From positions 393,511 through 457,510 of the forward strand of contig JAKVBF010000001.1 in the NCBI GenBank assembly GCA_022447555.1: a stretch of DNA of 64,000 nt, given 5' to 3'. The translations under genes and the position numbers were made by a program. Origin of the DNA: Mariniblastus sp. (GTDB lineage Bacteria; Planctomycetota; Planctomycetia; Pirellulales; Pirellulaceae). Below are positions 7,632 through 16,111 of the stretch, in pieces. Position 1 is the stretch's first letter, and the number at the start of each line of letters is the position of its first letter. The notes under the pieces are model-generated. The model was not told the DNA's origin. It made no database searches and was given only the letters and a program-made list of their open reading frames with translations.

Positions 7632-9068
7632 TCAGGCAATGATGTCTGAAATGACGGTTCCCGAAACATCGGTCAGACGGTAATCACGCCCACTGTACCG
7701 GTACGTTAATCGTTCATGGTCAAGGCCCATCAAGTGGAGGATGGTGGCATGGAGGTCGTGCACATGCACGCGATCTTCGACCGCTGTTAACCCAAATTCG
7801 TCGGTGGCTCCATAGCTGATTCCGCCTTTGACACCTCCTCCGGCCATCCAGGTAGTGAATCCGTAATGATCATGGTCGCGTCCCTTTTGCCCCTCAGATG
7901 TCGGAGCCCGCCCGAATTCACCTCCCCAGATGATCAGGGTTTCCTCGAAGAGGCCACGTTGTTTCAGGTCTTTGATCAAGGCTGCAATTCCTTGATCACA
8001 GGCCGTCGCGAGTTTGCGATGGCCATCGACGATATTGCCATGGCCCGTATCCCATGCGATATCGTAGCCATCGATGGAGAGTGACAGCTGAACGGTTCGA
8101 ACCCCTCGTTCAATCAAGCGGCGAGCTAAGAGACAACCTTTGGCATATTCGCTGTCGCCATACATTTCCAGCGTGGATTTGGTTTCCCGGGACGTGTCGA
8201 ACGCATCGGGAACGGCAAATTGCATTCGGAATGCCATCTCCATGGCCTGAATGCTGGCCTCTAACTGTTGATCACCCTGTTGTCGGTTGAGGTCTAATTG
8301 GTTGAGTCGGGCTAAGAGGTCAGCTTGTTTTCGTTGGTCGACTTTGGGGAGCCATTTGTTCTTAAGGTCATCGAGGATGCGTTCGGGTTTCATCTCGTGA
8401 ATATTAACGTATGTCCCAGTATACGCGCCCGGCAAGAATGCATTACTCCAGTTCGCTAGTTTGTTACGCGGTTGAGCCCGCGGACTCATTGCGATGAATC
8501 CAGGTAGATTTTGATTTTCGGTCCCGAGTCCATAAACCATCCATGAGCCCATGCTGGGTCGACTTGGTTGCAAATGTCCCGCATTCATCATCATCATCGC
8601 CCCGGCATGCTCAGGGATATCAGTATGCATCGAATGGATGAAGCAAATGTCGTCAACACATTGGGCGGTGTGTGGAAAAATTTCGCTAACATATTTCCCG
8701 CTATTGCCATACTGTTTAAACGAATAGGGAGAAGGCATCAGCCCCATTTTTGTATTTCTTAGGGACTTTCGGTCGACACAGTCGGGACGCTCGCCGGCGT
8801 GCTTGGCAATGTTGGGTTTGTAGTCAAAAGTGTCAACTTGCGAGGGTCCTCCCGGCATAAATAGCTGAATGACGTGTTTTGCTTTTGGAGCAAAATGCGG
8901 CGCTTTGGGTGCCAGCGGTGAGGGGTCCAGGCTTGTGGGCGCGAACTGACCACCTAGCAGATCTGTTTGCGAGAGAACGCCGGCGAGTCCCATGGTGCCA
9001 AAGCCTGCACCCATTTTTCGTAATGCGTCACGCCGAGTCAGGGATGGAATGGGGTTGCGATGGAACAT
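7632..9068 (-). CDS. DUF1501 (sulfatase-fold) protein, Tat-exported
   Basis: 478 aa. Tat-type signal LTRRDALRKMGAGFGTMGLAGVL at residues 10-32. The rest is a typical DUF1501 protein: KAKHVIQLFMPGGPSQVDTFDYKP, HSMHTD, GGEFGRAPTSEG, DHDHYGFTTWMAGGGVKGG and the C-terminal signature HATILHLMGLDHERLTYRYSGRDYRLTDVSG. The fold resembles alkaline phosphatase/sulfatase, and several metal-ligand-like Asp/His are kept, but no activity has been firmly shown. It is the second gene of an operon behind a DUF1549/DUF1553 cytochrome protein (52-bp gap), the usual planctomycete pairing. A second such pair lies at 59343-64000. Confidence 0.9.
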   Translation of the reverse strand: MFHRNPIPSLTRRDALRKMGAGFGTMGLAGVLSQTDLLGGQFAPTSLDPSPLAPKAPHFAPKAKHVIQLFMPGGPSQVDTFDYKPNIAKHAGERPDCVDRKSLRNTKMGLMPSPYSFKQYGNSGKYVSEIFPHTAQCVDDICFIHSMHTDIPEHAGAMMMMNAGHLQPSRPSMGSWMVYGLGTENQNLPGFIAMSPRAQPRNKLANWSNAFLPGAYTGTYVNIHEMKPERILDDLKNKWLPKVDQRKQADLLARLNQLDLNRQQGDQQLEASIQAMEMAFRMQFAVPDAFDTSRETKSTLEMYGDSEYAKGCLLARRLIERGVRTVQLSLSIDGYDIAWDTGHGNIVDGHRKLATACDQGIAALIKDLKQRGLFEETLIIWGGEFGRAPTSEGQKGRDHDHYGFTTWMAGGGVKGGISYGATDEFGLTAVEDRVHVHDLHATILHLMGLDHERLTYRYSGRDYRLTDVSGTVISDIIA

Positions 9069-9120
9069 GCAATGGACCTGTATTGGGTTGCTTTAGCAGG
9101 GGGAGGTTTAGTAGGGAGAT

Positions 9121-11517
9121 TTACCTGATGTACATGAACTCATTTGCACTCAAGAGGACCTGGGCGTAACGATCCCAGTTCGGTAAGTGGTCTGTATTTT
9201 GGTCGGTTTTAATAAATTGCAAACCCATTTCAATTTCTTCGGGGGTCGGTTCGCGTTGGTAGAGCCAGCGATAAGCCAATTTAATTTTTTCCGTTTCCAA
9301 ATTGCCTGACTCGTTATTAGCGACTGACTTATTGAGTTGACGTGCAAGTGATTTTGCTCGCGCCATCATGAAATCACTATTCAAAAGAAAAAGAAATTGT
9401 TGTGGAACAATACTATTTGGGCGTTGGGCGACGGTCGCTCGCATGAGTGGAAAGTCAAACCGCCGAAGAAAACGATCGGATTCGTAGACATCGCCGTTGC
9501 GACTTACTTTAGCGTAGAGCGTCCGGCGTTTATTGTTGGTTGTGTCCGGCAAGGAGGGTCCGCCAGCTTGCATGTCGAGCTCGCCGGTGACCGCTAAAAG
9601 CGAATCTCGAAACGACTCAATATCCATGCGGCGCGGTGACATCCGCCACAACAAACGGTTGTCACCGTCGCGACGAAATGATTCTTGATTGTTTTCACTA
9701 CTTAATTGATACGTTTGCGAATTCATGATCTTTCGATGAAGCGATTTCAAGGACCAGCCGTCAGCAACGAATTCGCTTGCCAGCCAATCAAGCAGTTTTG
9801 GGTGTGTTGGTTTTTCTCCCAGTGTTCCAAAATTGCTAGGTGTCGAAACCAATCCAGCTCCGAAATGATGCATCCAAATTCGGTTCACAAAGACGCGTGT
9901 GGTAAGCGGGTTTTCCGGGTGAACGATCGCATCAGCGAGTTCGATTCGTCCGCTTCCGTTTTGATACGTTTCGGTGTTTCCAGCTGTAATTAAACGCAGG
10001 AATCGCCGAGGGGCGACGACCCCAGTTTTTCGCAAATTACCACGAATGGCAACTTTCATATCTGCATTGCCCGTATCGCGGAGAGAATGTGCAGTTTCAT
10101 ACCCCGGAGGCGGATCTGCGAGCAGTGCTGCTAGGTTAGGAATCCACTGATCAAGACTTTCCTGTTCATCTAGCGTTGGCTCCCGCTTTTCCTGTCGGAG
10201 TTTGTTTTTTAACGGGTTGATTTTTTTATTGAGTGCATCGACTTCCTGTCGGTGCTGATTAAATCGATTAACGATTTCCACTGGCGCTAAGGGGAGATCA
10301 TGTACGGCTGTGTTGTTAAAGATGCCGGCAAGCGAGTAGTAATCTATTTGTGGAATTGGATCGAACTTGTGATCGTGACATCGCGCGCAAGATCCTGTGA
10401 TTCCCATGAGTCCGCGGGTGAGAGTATCAACTCGATCATCCAGAGTTTCGCCTCTTGCTTGTGCGACACTATCGGGATCACCGCCGTCGGATTGATAGGT
10501 TGGCCCCAATGCAAAAAATCCAGTTGCGATGGCCTGATCGCCTTGCGCGAGAAGATCACCGGCAATTTGAAGCCTTATAAATTCGTTGATAGGCAGGTCT
10601 TTGTTGAACGACTCAACCACCCAGTCGCGAAAACGCCAAGCTTGATCTAGCGGTTTATTGTCCATAAAGCCGCCCCGGCCATCACTGAATCGGGCGACAT
10701 CCAACCAGTGCCTTGCCCAGCGTTGGCCGTACTGCGGGGTCGCTAATAATTCGTCGACCAAGGTTGCTACCGCGCGGGGGTGATCCTCGGCTGCGGATAA
10801 AATGAACGCATCCACTTGAGCGGGAGTGGGTAGGACGCCGACCAGGTCGTTGTAGATTCGCCGCACGAGGATTGCGGGACTTGCCAAGGAGTTTGGCGTT
10901 AAGTTTGCAGCGCTCCGTTTGGCAGAGACAAATTGGTCAATCGGACTCAGGCTGGAGGCTGGCGTTGTATCGAGCGGTGAGGGACGCTTTATCGGTTGCC
11001 AAGCCCAATGGTCTTTCCGTGCCGCCTCCCAATCAAAGCTAGACCAGTCCGTTTTTTCAGACGGCGGACGAGTTCCAGGTGTCGAGGTTACCCTTGGCCA
11101 CGGCGCTCCCATTTCAACCCACTGGGTGAGCGCAGCAATTTGTTCTGCCTTGAGTTTGCCATCGGGAGGCATTTCCATGGAGGTGTAGTTCACCGAATCG
11201 ATCAACAGGCTATCACTCGCGTGCCCCGGTGAGATTGCAGCCCCTGAGTCGCCGCCGGTAATCAATCCAAGTCGACTGTCGACGTACAGGCCACCCCGCA
11301 GTTCCGGCGCGTCGGTACTGTGACAGTGATAGCATTTCTCGACGAGCAGTGGACGTATTTTGGTCTCAAAAAATTCAATCTGTTCGGCTGAAAAATTTGC
11401 CGCCGCTTCGACCACCTCTTGCCCCAGGGCTTGGCATGCAAGTGTGCTAATTCCAAGGAAAGAGACCAGGAAGGTTCTTTGAATCATGGCAGATGGTAAT
11501 CGATATTTCTGACTCAT
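9121..11517 (-). CDS. PSD1-type protein: cytochrome c + DUF1549 + DUF1553
   Basis: 798 aa from the preferred start MSQKYRLPSAM at 11517; an in-frame ATG at 11559 adds 14 residues outside the signal peptide. Export signal is IQRTFLVSFLGISTLACQALGQ. Heme-binding CYHCH lies near residue 64 in the planctomycete cytochrome C domain. DUF1549 follows (LVRRIYNDLVGVLPTPAQVD; WARHWLDVARFSDG; CARCHDHKFDPIPQIDYYSLAGIF). DUF1553 forms the C-terminal third (ENPLTTRVFVNRIWMHHFGAGLV; LLDWLASEFV; RRMDIESFRDSLL). The family is periplasmic and always near DUF1501; redox or polysaccharide roles have been suggested but not proven. It is the first gene of the operon. Confidence 0.9.
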   Translation of the reverse strand: MSQKYRLPSAMIQRTFLVSFLGISTLACQALGQEVVEAAANFSAEQIEFFETKIRPLLVEKCYHCHSTDAPELRGGLYVDSRLGLITGGDSGAAISPGHASDSLLIDSVNYTSMEMPPDGKLKAEQIAALTQWVEMGAPWPRVTSTPGTRPPSEKTDWSSFDWEAARKDHWAWQPIKRPSPLDTTPASSLSPIDQFVSAKRSAANLTPNSLASPAILVRRIYNDLVGVLPTPAQVDAFILSAAEDHPRAVATLVDELLATPQYGQRWARHWLDVARFSDGRGGFMDNKPLDQAWRFRDWVVESFNKDLPINEFIRLQIAGDLLAQGDQAIATGFFALGPTYQSDGGDPDSVAQARGETLDDRVDTLTRGLMGITGSCARCHDHKFDPIPQIDYYSLAGIFNNTAVHDLPLAPVEIVNRFNQHRQEVDALNKKINPLKNKLRQEKREPTLDEQESLDQWIPNLAALLADPPPGYETAHSLRDTGNADMKVAIRGNLRKTGVVAPRRFLRLITAGNTETYQNGSGRIELADAIVHPENPLTTRVFVNRIWMHHFGAGLVSTPSNFGTLGEKPTHPKLLDWLASEFVADGWSLKSLHRKIMNSQTYQLSSENNQESFRRDGDNRLLWRMSPRRMDIESFRDSLLAVTGELDMQAGGPSLPDTTNNKRRTLYAKVSRNGDVYESDRFLRRFDFPLMRATVAQRPNSIVPQQFLFLLNSDFMMARAKSLARQLNKSVANNESGNLETEKIKLAYRWLYQREPTPEEIEMGLQFIKTDQNTDHLPNWDRYAQVLLSANEFMYIR

Positions 11518-11559
11518 GGTGCTCAAGTTCGTAAGGTCAAAAAATGAACGAAAAGGCAT

Positions 11560-11845
11560 CGAAAAGGCAGCGTCGTTTCACCGGTGACTTACTCTATGAC
11601 TTGGTTATAGCCTAAAGAAAATAATTGTCGAGGAAATTGGATTCCTGTTAGATCGTTTTCGGAATGGTTATCGGCCCGGTGGATAAACAGGACCCAGACC
11701 TAACAGCCAAGTGAGACCGTGAGAGATATGGGATCCTGCTGTGATCTTTTGAAGGCTTGAAAACACTGATTGCAGACGGCGGGTTTGGACAGCCAGCTGC
11801 CGGTAGAGAACGTTTAGCCAGTGATTTCAGTTGATTCCATCGCCC
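11560..11845. other. Intergenic region, nothing recognised
   Basis: About 285 bases between the start of the cytochrome operon and the end of the truncated HAD gene. No coding frame, repeat copy or clear terminator was seen. Confidence 0.35.
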
Positions 11846-12240
11846 CTATGGAGGGTTCGAAATCAATGCCAAAAACTCTGAAAGGCTCTGAACCACATAG
11901 CTTGGTGATGCGACCCGCAACATCGCTTCGGTCTGAGCCCCGGTCGTAATCCCAAAGGTGAGCCCGCATTCGGCGTTCTTGCCCTCCACGATGTCAATCT
12001 GAGAGTCACCAATTTTGACAACCGCTTCAGCGTTTGCGACACCTGTTCGTTTCATCGCCAGCTGGATCATTTCAGGACCCGGTCGTCCCTTGCTCACGTC
12101 GCTGGCGGTGACTAATCCATCAATGTTTCCGCCGATTGACCATCCGATCTTGTCGATCAACTTTTCAGCGGTCGAACGGTCATAACCGGTATTGAGAACC
12201 ACCTTGATACCGCGTGCCCGAAGTGCTGAAAAGACGTCGA
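11846..12240 (-). pseudogene. Phosphonatase-like HAD hydrolase, N-terminal part deleted
   Basis: The surviving frame begins around 12240 (ARFDVFSALRARGIKVVLNTG) and runs to a TAG at 11846. HAD motif II is VVLNTGYDR. The Lys/Asp region is SDVSKGRPGPEMI...VVKIGDSQIDIVEGKNAECGLTFGITTGA (motifs III/IV). This matches the PhnX-like phosphonatase-like subgroup of HAD hydrolases. The N-terminal nucleophile motif DxD and the cap, roughly 90-100 residues, are missing, so the protein would be inactive. An ATG-initiated frame of only 118 codons from 12202 remains. The upstream sequence switches directly to a dehydrogenase gene on the other strand. Confidence 0.75.
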
Positions 12241-13179
12241 ACCGCGCCGGCGGATTGCGTCCTCGGCCATGAAATCATTGGAACGATTGACGCGTGGGGT
12301 GGCGAGCCCCCGCGAGATGTCGAAGGTCGCGAACTAGCGGTGGGGCAACGTGTCACCTGGGCGATGGCTGTAGGGTGCGGCGATTGCTTTTTTTGCAACA
12401 ACCACTTGCCTCAAAAGTGTGAACGGCTTTTTAAGTATGGACATCAGGCTCCAACGGGAGACGTTCCAACCGGCGGGTTAAGTCAATACTGCATGTTGGC
12501 TCCTGGCACACCCATCTTTCGGATTCCTGATTCCCTTTCGGATGCAGTGGCATGTCCCGCCAACTGCGCGACAGCGACGGTCTCCGCCGCGCTTCGTTTG
12601 ATCACAGAAACGCATACTATTCAGAACTGCTCGGCACTTGTCGTTGGTGCTGGCATACTCGGCTTGACCGCTGTAGCTCAGCTCTCTGTTGCCGGGGCAA
12701 GCCAAATTCTGTTAGCCGATCCAGATTCGAAGCGTCTGGAACTTGGTCGTTCGTTTGGAGCGACCCAGTGCATTGACTCCAGCGACGCGAACTCGCTTTC
12801 AACTGCGATTGACTTGGAGACCGAAGAACGTGGCGTCGACATTGCTTTGGATTTTGCGGGTGTGCTTCCGGCTGTGGAAACCGCGTTGACATCCGCTCGC
12901 GTAGGTGGATGTGTTTTACTCGCAGGTTCAGTTTTTCCGATGGACGAACTCGGTATCTCACCCGAAACGATCGTGCGTAGAATGCTAACGATTCGAGGGC
13001 TCCATAACTATGGTCCTGCCGATCTGAAGCTGGCATTGAGATTTCTCGAACGCAACCAAACTCGATTTCCATTTCACAAACTGGTGACGGCAACGTTTTC
13101 ACTAGATCAAGCGCAAAAAGCATTCGAAGCGGGTAGAGACCTGCGACCCATTCGGGTAGCTGTCACCCAAGAAGGCTGA
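12214..13179 (+). pseudogene. Zn-dependent alcohol dehydrogenase (HpnZ-like, phosphonate-associated), 5' end deleted
   Basis: Homology begins at about 12232 with RRRTAPADCVLGHEIIG. Present are His-Glu of the catalytic zinc site (GHE), the four-Cys structural zinc loop (CGDCFFC...KC), PANCATATVSAAL with the last catalytic ligand, and the Rossmann motif GAGILG near residue 148. About 45-50 N-terminal residues, including the first catalytic Cys, are absent, so activity is doubtful. The sequence resembles the putative phosphonate-catabolism alcohol dehydrogenase group that often accompanies phosphonatase-like HADs. Its neighbour at 11846-12240 is exactly such a HAD, also missing its 5' end at the same junction. 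Confidence 0.75.
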
Positions 13180-13186
13180 TGGCAAG

Positions 13187-14029
13187 CTATGGTTGAAGAT
13201 TGCTGAGCTTTTCTTCATATCTCCATGTCTCGGCCTCGATGCCGGCATTCTCTTGCATTAGTTGGATGCGTTCTTCGCGGAACTTATCCCAAGCACCCTC
13301 ACCGTGAACTTTGTTGAACTCTTGTTTTCGCAGTTCAGGCGACGGTAAATCGCTCATCTTGTCAAAAGCATAGGTATGGGTCATCGTCATGATGTCACCC
13401 CCATCAATAATTCTTGAAACAAAGAAGTTAACTGAGAGGTCCATTTGCTTGTATACCTCGATCATTTTGCTTTCGTTGGCTAAATACCGCTCAAACATCC
13501 CGGGCTTCAATCGCCATGAAAAGTGTTTGAAAAACTTAGGCGTTTGGGATGCATCCATGTGCGTCACTTGCAGGTCTGTGATCATCTGCCTAATCACTCG
13601 GTTCCCCGACGACTTTTGCAGCGGTGTGATATTCTCTTGCCAGTAGGCCGCCTGTGGAAGATCTGCAGTCACTGCCATGCCTTGGACCGCATGTTTTGGG
13701 TTCGAGTAGAGCTCTGCCGTCGTAACAAAACCTCTCGCGTATTGGTTTGTTCGTTTGCCAGACATAATGAGCCAAGTCCCGTAGCGAGCTGGGTCATCGG
13801 ACATACCGAACTTCGCATTCTTTTCGGCGACTCTCTCCCTCCACTCAGCGACATTTTCGGGCGCAACTTCAATAAACCGACAGACAAAAAGAGGTGCTTC
13901 ATCTGCGGATGTTTGCGCGGCTTGCCCTTCAACCGACTGGGCTTGAGCGCTCATTCCGAGCTGAAGGGTGGCGGCAACCATCAAGCCGCAAAGCTGCCAA
14001 CGGCTCAGGTGTGTACTTGTTCGAAACAT
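13187..14029 (-). CDS. Secreted protein of two ferredoxin-like halves, function unknown
   Basis: 280 aa. Signal peptide at residues 1-30 (WQLCGLMVAATLQLGMSAQAQ). The mature part seems two-fold repetitive: LFVCRFIEVAPENVAEWRERV (about 47-67) parallels FKHFSWRLKPGMFERYLANES (about 167-187). Each is followed by a strand-helix pattern of dimeric alpha/beta-barrel (NIPSNAP/ABM-like) domains. I recognise no named family. It converges with the truncated dehydrogenase (8-bp gap). Confidence 0.7.
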   Translation of the reverse strand: MFRTSTHLSRWQLCGLMVAATLQLGMSAQAQSVEGQAAQTSADEAPLFVCRFIEVAPENVAEWRERVAEKNAKFGMSDDPARYGTWLIMSGKRTNQYARGFVTTAELYSNPKHAVQGMAVTADLPQAAYWQENITPLQKSSGNRVIRQMITDLQVTHMDASQTPKFFKHFSWRLKPGMFERYLANESKMIEVYKQMDLSVNFFVSRIIDGGDIMTMTHTYAFDKMSDLPSPELRKQEFNKVHGEGAWDKFREERIQLMQENAGIEAETWRYEEKLSNLQP

Positions 14030-14318
14030 TTTGCTTTACCCCGCGCTATCTGTAATTACCAGAAAGAAAAGCCCGAGCGTCAACTTTTGCGACCCGTGGT
14101 AGGAACACTTTGAGGGCTGAGGCGACTGAGGGCTTTTTTAACGAAAAATGTCTATAATACAACTAGATCAGTACACATAAAAACTAAAACCGTCGGGGAT
14201 TCTTCAATCACGTACTTTCTCCACAAAAAAAAATTTTATTAAAGAAGTAAACAACGCCCGTAAAGAACGGGTAATGGTACGCTGGCTAATCTACATCAAT
14301 GTTGTGGCGGGTTTATCT

Positions 14319-14561
14319 ATGGCAAACCGAAAAGAGCTAACTGCAGAAGAACTGCGGCAGCTCGCCGACAAAATCCGTTTTGTCGCGAAAACCTTTGGCT
14401 CCGTGGCTGACGAAATGGACAACAGGAAGCTGCAGTCTTTAAGTATCAAAGGTATCGATACGCTGCAAAAAGTGCTTATTCCTAGGCTAAACGGAAGCCT
14501 AGCCAGCGCAATGCGTGCAATCGCAGAGGCCGATGCGAGCGACGAATCGACTGCTCTGTGA
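14319..14561 (+). CDS. Small hypothetical cytosolic protein
   Basis: 80 aa from MANRKELTAEELRQLADKI. An upstream in-frame ATG at 14274 would add 15 unlikely residues, while GGCGGG sits about 8 bases before 14319. The sequence is helical and amphipathic (ELRQLADKIRFVAKTFGSVADEMD; LQKVLIPRLNGSLASAMRAIAEA), without a recognised domain. TATAAT at 14153-14158 is a possible -10 box about 160 bases upstream. A full copy of the dispersed 3' element follows at 14645. Confidence 0.6.
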   Translation: MANRKELTAEELRQLADKIRFVAKTFGSVADEMDNRKLQSLSIKGIDTLQKVLIPRLNGSLASAMRAIAEADASDESTAL

Positions 14562-14644
14562 TGGCGACACTCGCCTTGCGCGTTTAACCGCGCAATAGGT
14601 AGCCTTCATCGTCGCAAGTCGGGCGGCTTCTGGTAAGCGTTTAC

Positions 14645-14780
14645 ACCAAGCATCGCCTGCAACGGGCGCTAGTGGAGCGTCAGAGGGATCTTGATTAGGT
14701 CAAACAACAGATGGCCGCCCTTGGATTGTGAAACCAAGGCAACGGCCCGGTGGGTTGGTTCATTGCCCGCCTGCTTTTTT
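14645..14780 (+). repeat. Dispersed 3' element, copy B (about 136 bp, ends in terminator)
   Basis: Contains the 37-base block beginning acaccaagcatcgcctgcaa that is identical in copy C at 16007. Then comes the hairpin ccttgg...ccaagg (14719-14738 region) and the terminal hairpin with ttcattg in the loop, followed by T6. The last 20 bases overlap the 3' end of the convergent DoxX-like gene, whose TGA (14760-14762) lies inside the terminator loop. Confidence 0.75.
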
Positions 14781-15173
14781 AATTTTTTCTTCAGGGGCTT
14801 TTTTGGACCCTGACTCCTGTTGAAGACTCAGCCACGCACCCAGCCAAAGTAAACCTAGAAAAAAAGCCGGCATCAAGATTGAATCGTTATACGTAAGGTG
14901 AGCGACGATCGCTCCACCCCAATATGCCGTTGACATCAGCAGTCCAAATCTCTGAAACGGCTGTTTCATCATCAGCAGTAGCCCACAAGCTATCGCTAAG
15001 TAACTAATGGTGGTTTTGTATTGATCTAATCGAGCTTTTCTCAGTCCTTCCAGCATGTCTTCGGCGCCCACTCCAATCAGTTTTAAGGTACCCGCCAGAA
15101 TCAATACGATGGCCACTAGGGTAATGAGAGCTCGGCCCGTTAGCTGGGACACTCTGATTTGTTTCTCGGTCAT
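14760..15173 (-). CDS. DoxX-like family membrane protein
   Basis: 137 aa from MTEKQIRVSQL at 15173; the frame extends to 15296 but the extra N-terminus is Arg-rich and not family-like. Four hydrophobic helices: LITLVAIVLILAGTLKLIG, YLAIACGLLLMM, STAYWGGAIVAHL, LMPAFFLGLLWLGAWLSL. The pattern LAGxxKL...AYWGGAxxxHL...LLWLGAWL is typical of DoxX-like (DoxX_2) proteins. Cytoplasmic membrane, role unknown. The C-terminus is Lys/Glu rich and its coding end lies within the terminator of copy B. Confidence 0.75.
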   Translation of the reverse strand: MTEKQIRVSQLTGRALITLVAIVLILAGTLKLIGVGAEDMLEGLRKARLDQYKTTISYLAIACGLLLMMKQPFQRFGLLMSTAYWGGAIVAHLTYNDSILMPAFFLGLLWLGAWLSLQQESGSKKAPEEKIKKAGGQ

Positions 15174-15373
15174 TCTGTCGTTTCCAAGGGGGCGGGGTGT
15201 CTTCCTATGGCTGTGCGACGCCCGGTATCTAAATTCTAACGTGGGGAGACCGGGTCGACAAAGCCGAAGAAACTGGGCGAATTTTTTGACTGACATGGGT
15301 TAACACATGGCACTTTGTCCGGTAAATGAGGATCGTGCAATCCATGTTGACGATCTACATCGACTGAGACACC

Positions 15374-15940
15374 ATGAAAATAACGTCGCTCATCGCCATC
15401 TGTACCTTACTACTGACGTCCAACTTAGTTGGTGACACGGTACAAAATGGCAGGATCTTTACCATCACCGAAGGCGTCGATTTTGAGATTGGCAATGCGG
15501 GCGCCAGCGACTTCCTGTTCAACTGGTCAGACCCTGATGGTGATACGTTCGCGGGGGAGGCAGATCCTACGCTGATCTTGAAAGCGGGCGAACTTTACAC
15601 ATTCGTCCGGACTTCTCCTGCCCATCCCTTCATCATTATGGACGAGACGGCTGGTTCCTTCATGAGTGGAACAGATGGGCAGTATTTTAGAACGACGACA
15701 AACGGATCCCTGTTAGACAATGCGACATTGAAACCGATTGAAGATTTCACTGCAGATCCGTTCCCATCGGGAGACACCATCGAGTGGCGACCGTCGATGG
15801 GAGACTATTGGTACACATGCCGCGTTGCCTCCCATACAGGCATGGCGGGCCGCATCTCTGTCGTTCCGGAACCGGCAGCGGCCAGTCTCCTGACGATTGC
15901 TACTGTACTACTGCTTGGCCGGCGTCGCCGTGATTCTTGA
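15374..15940 (+). CDS. Cupredoxin-like PEP-CTERM exported protein
   Basis: 188 aa. Signal peptide at residues 1-21 (SLIAICTLLLTSNLVG). The domain at about 25-160 shows the type 1 copper pattern: an upstream His in TSPAHPFIIMD, then Y-T-C-x4-H-x2-M-x-G (YTCRVASHTGMAGRI), giving His, Cys, His and Met ligands as in plastocyanin/azurin-type folds. The tail VPEPAAASLLTIATVLLLGRRRR is a PEP-CTERM signal. It is probably a surface or periplasmic electron-transfer or copper-binding protein; the partner is unknown. Copy C of the 3' element follows. Confidence 0.8.
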   Translation: MKITSLIAICTLLLTSNLVGDTVQNGRIFTITEGVDFEIGNAGASDFLFNWSDPDGDTFAGEADPTLILKAGELYTFVRTSPAHPFIIMDETAGSFMSGTDGQYFRTTTNGSLLDNATLKPIEDFTADPFPSGDTIEWRPSMGDYWYTCRVASHTGMAGRISVVPEPAAASLLTIATVLLLGRRRRDS

Positions 15941-16004
15941 GGCTAAAATCATCATGGCGGGGCTTCTGTGTGGCCAGCTAAGATAAGCACGCGCTTAAAC
16001 ATGC

Positions 16005-16098
16005 GTAACACCAAGCATCGCCTGCAACGGGCGCTAGTGGAGCGACTGAGATGAGAAGAGTTGCAGCACTTCTTCGTCGGTCAAACCCCTTGGTAATT
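16005..16098 (+). repeat. Dispersed 3' element, copy C (5' half only)
   Basis: The first ~40 bases (acaccaagc...ctagtggagcg, 16007-16043) are identical to copy B. Downstream similarity fades: caaaccccttgg (16083-16092) recalls the second hairpin but its partner arm and the terminator are missing. It is a truncated or diverged member, placed after the cupredoxin gene. Confidence 0.65.
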
Positions 16099-16111
16099 GC
16101 GAGCGACTTAC

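Noticed and set aside
14645..14780. Dispersed element considered as integron attC site or transposon end
   Set aside because: No RYYYAAC/GTTRRRY core pair, no flanking target duplications or integrase/transposase; position after genes and the T-tract fit a 3' UTR module better.
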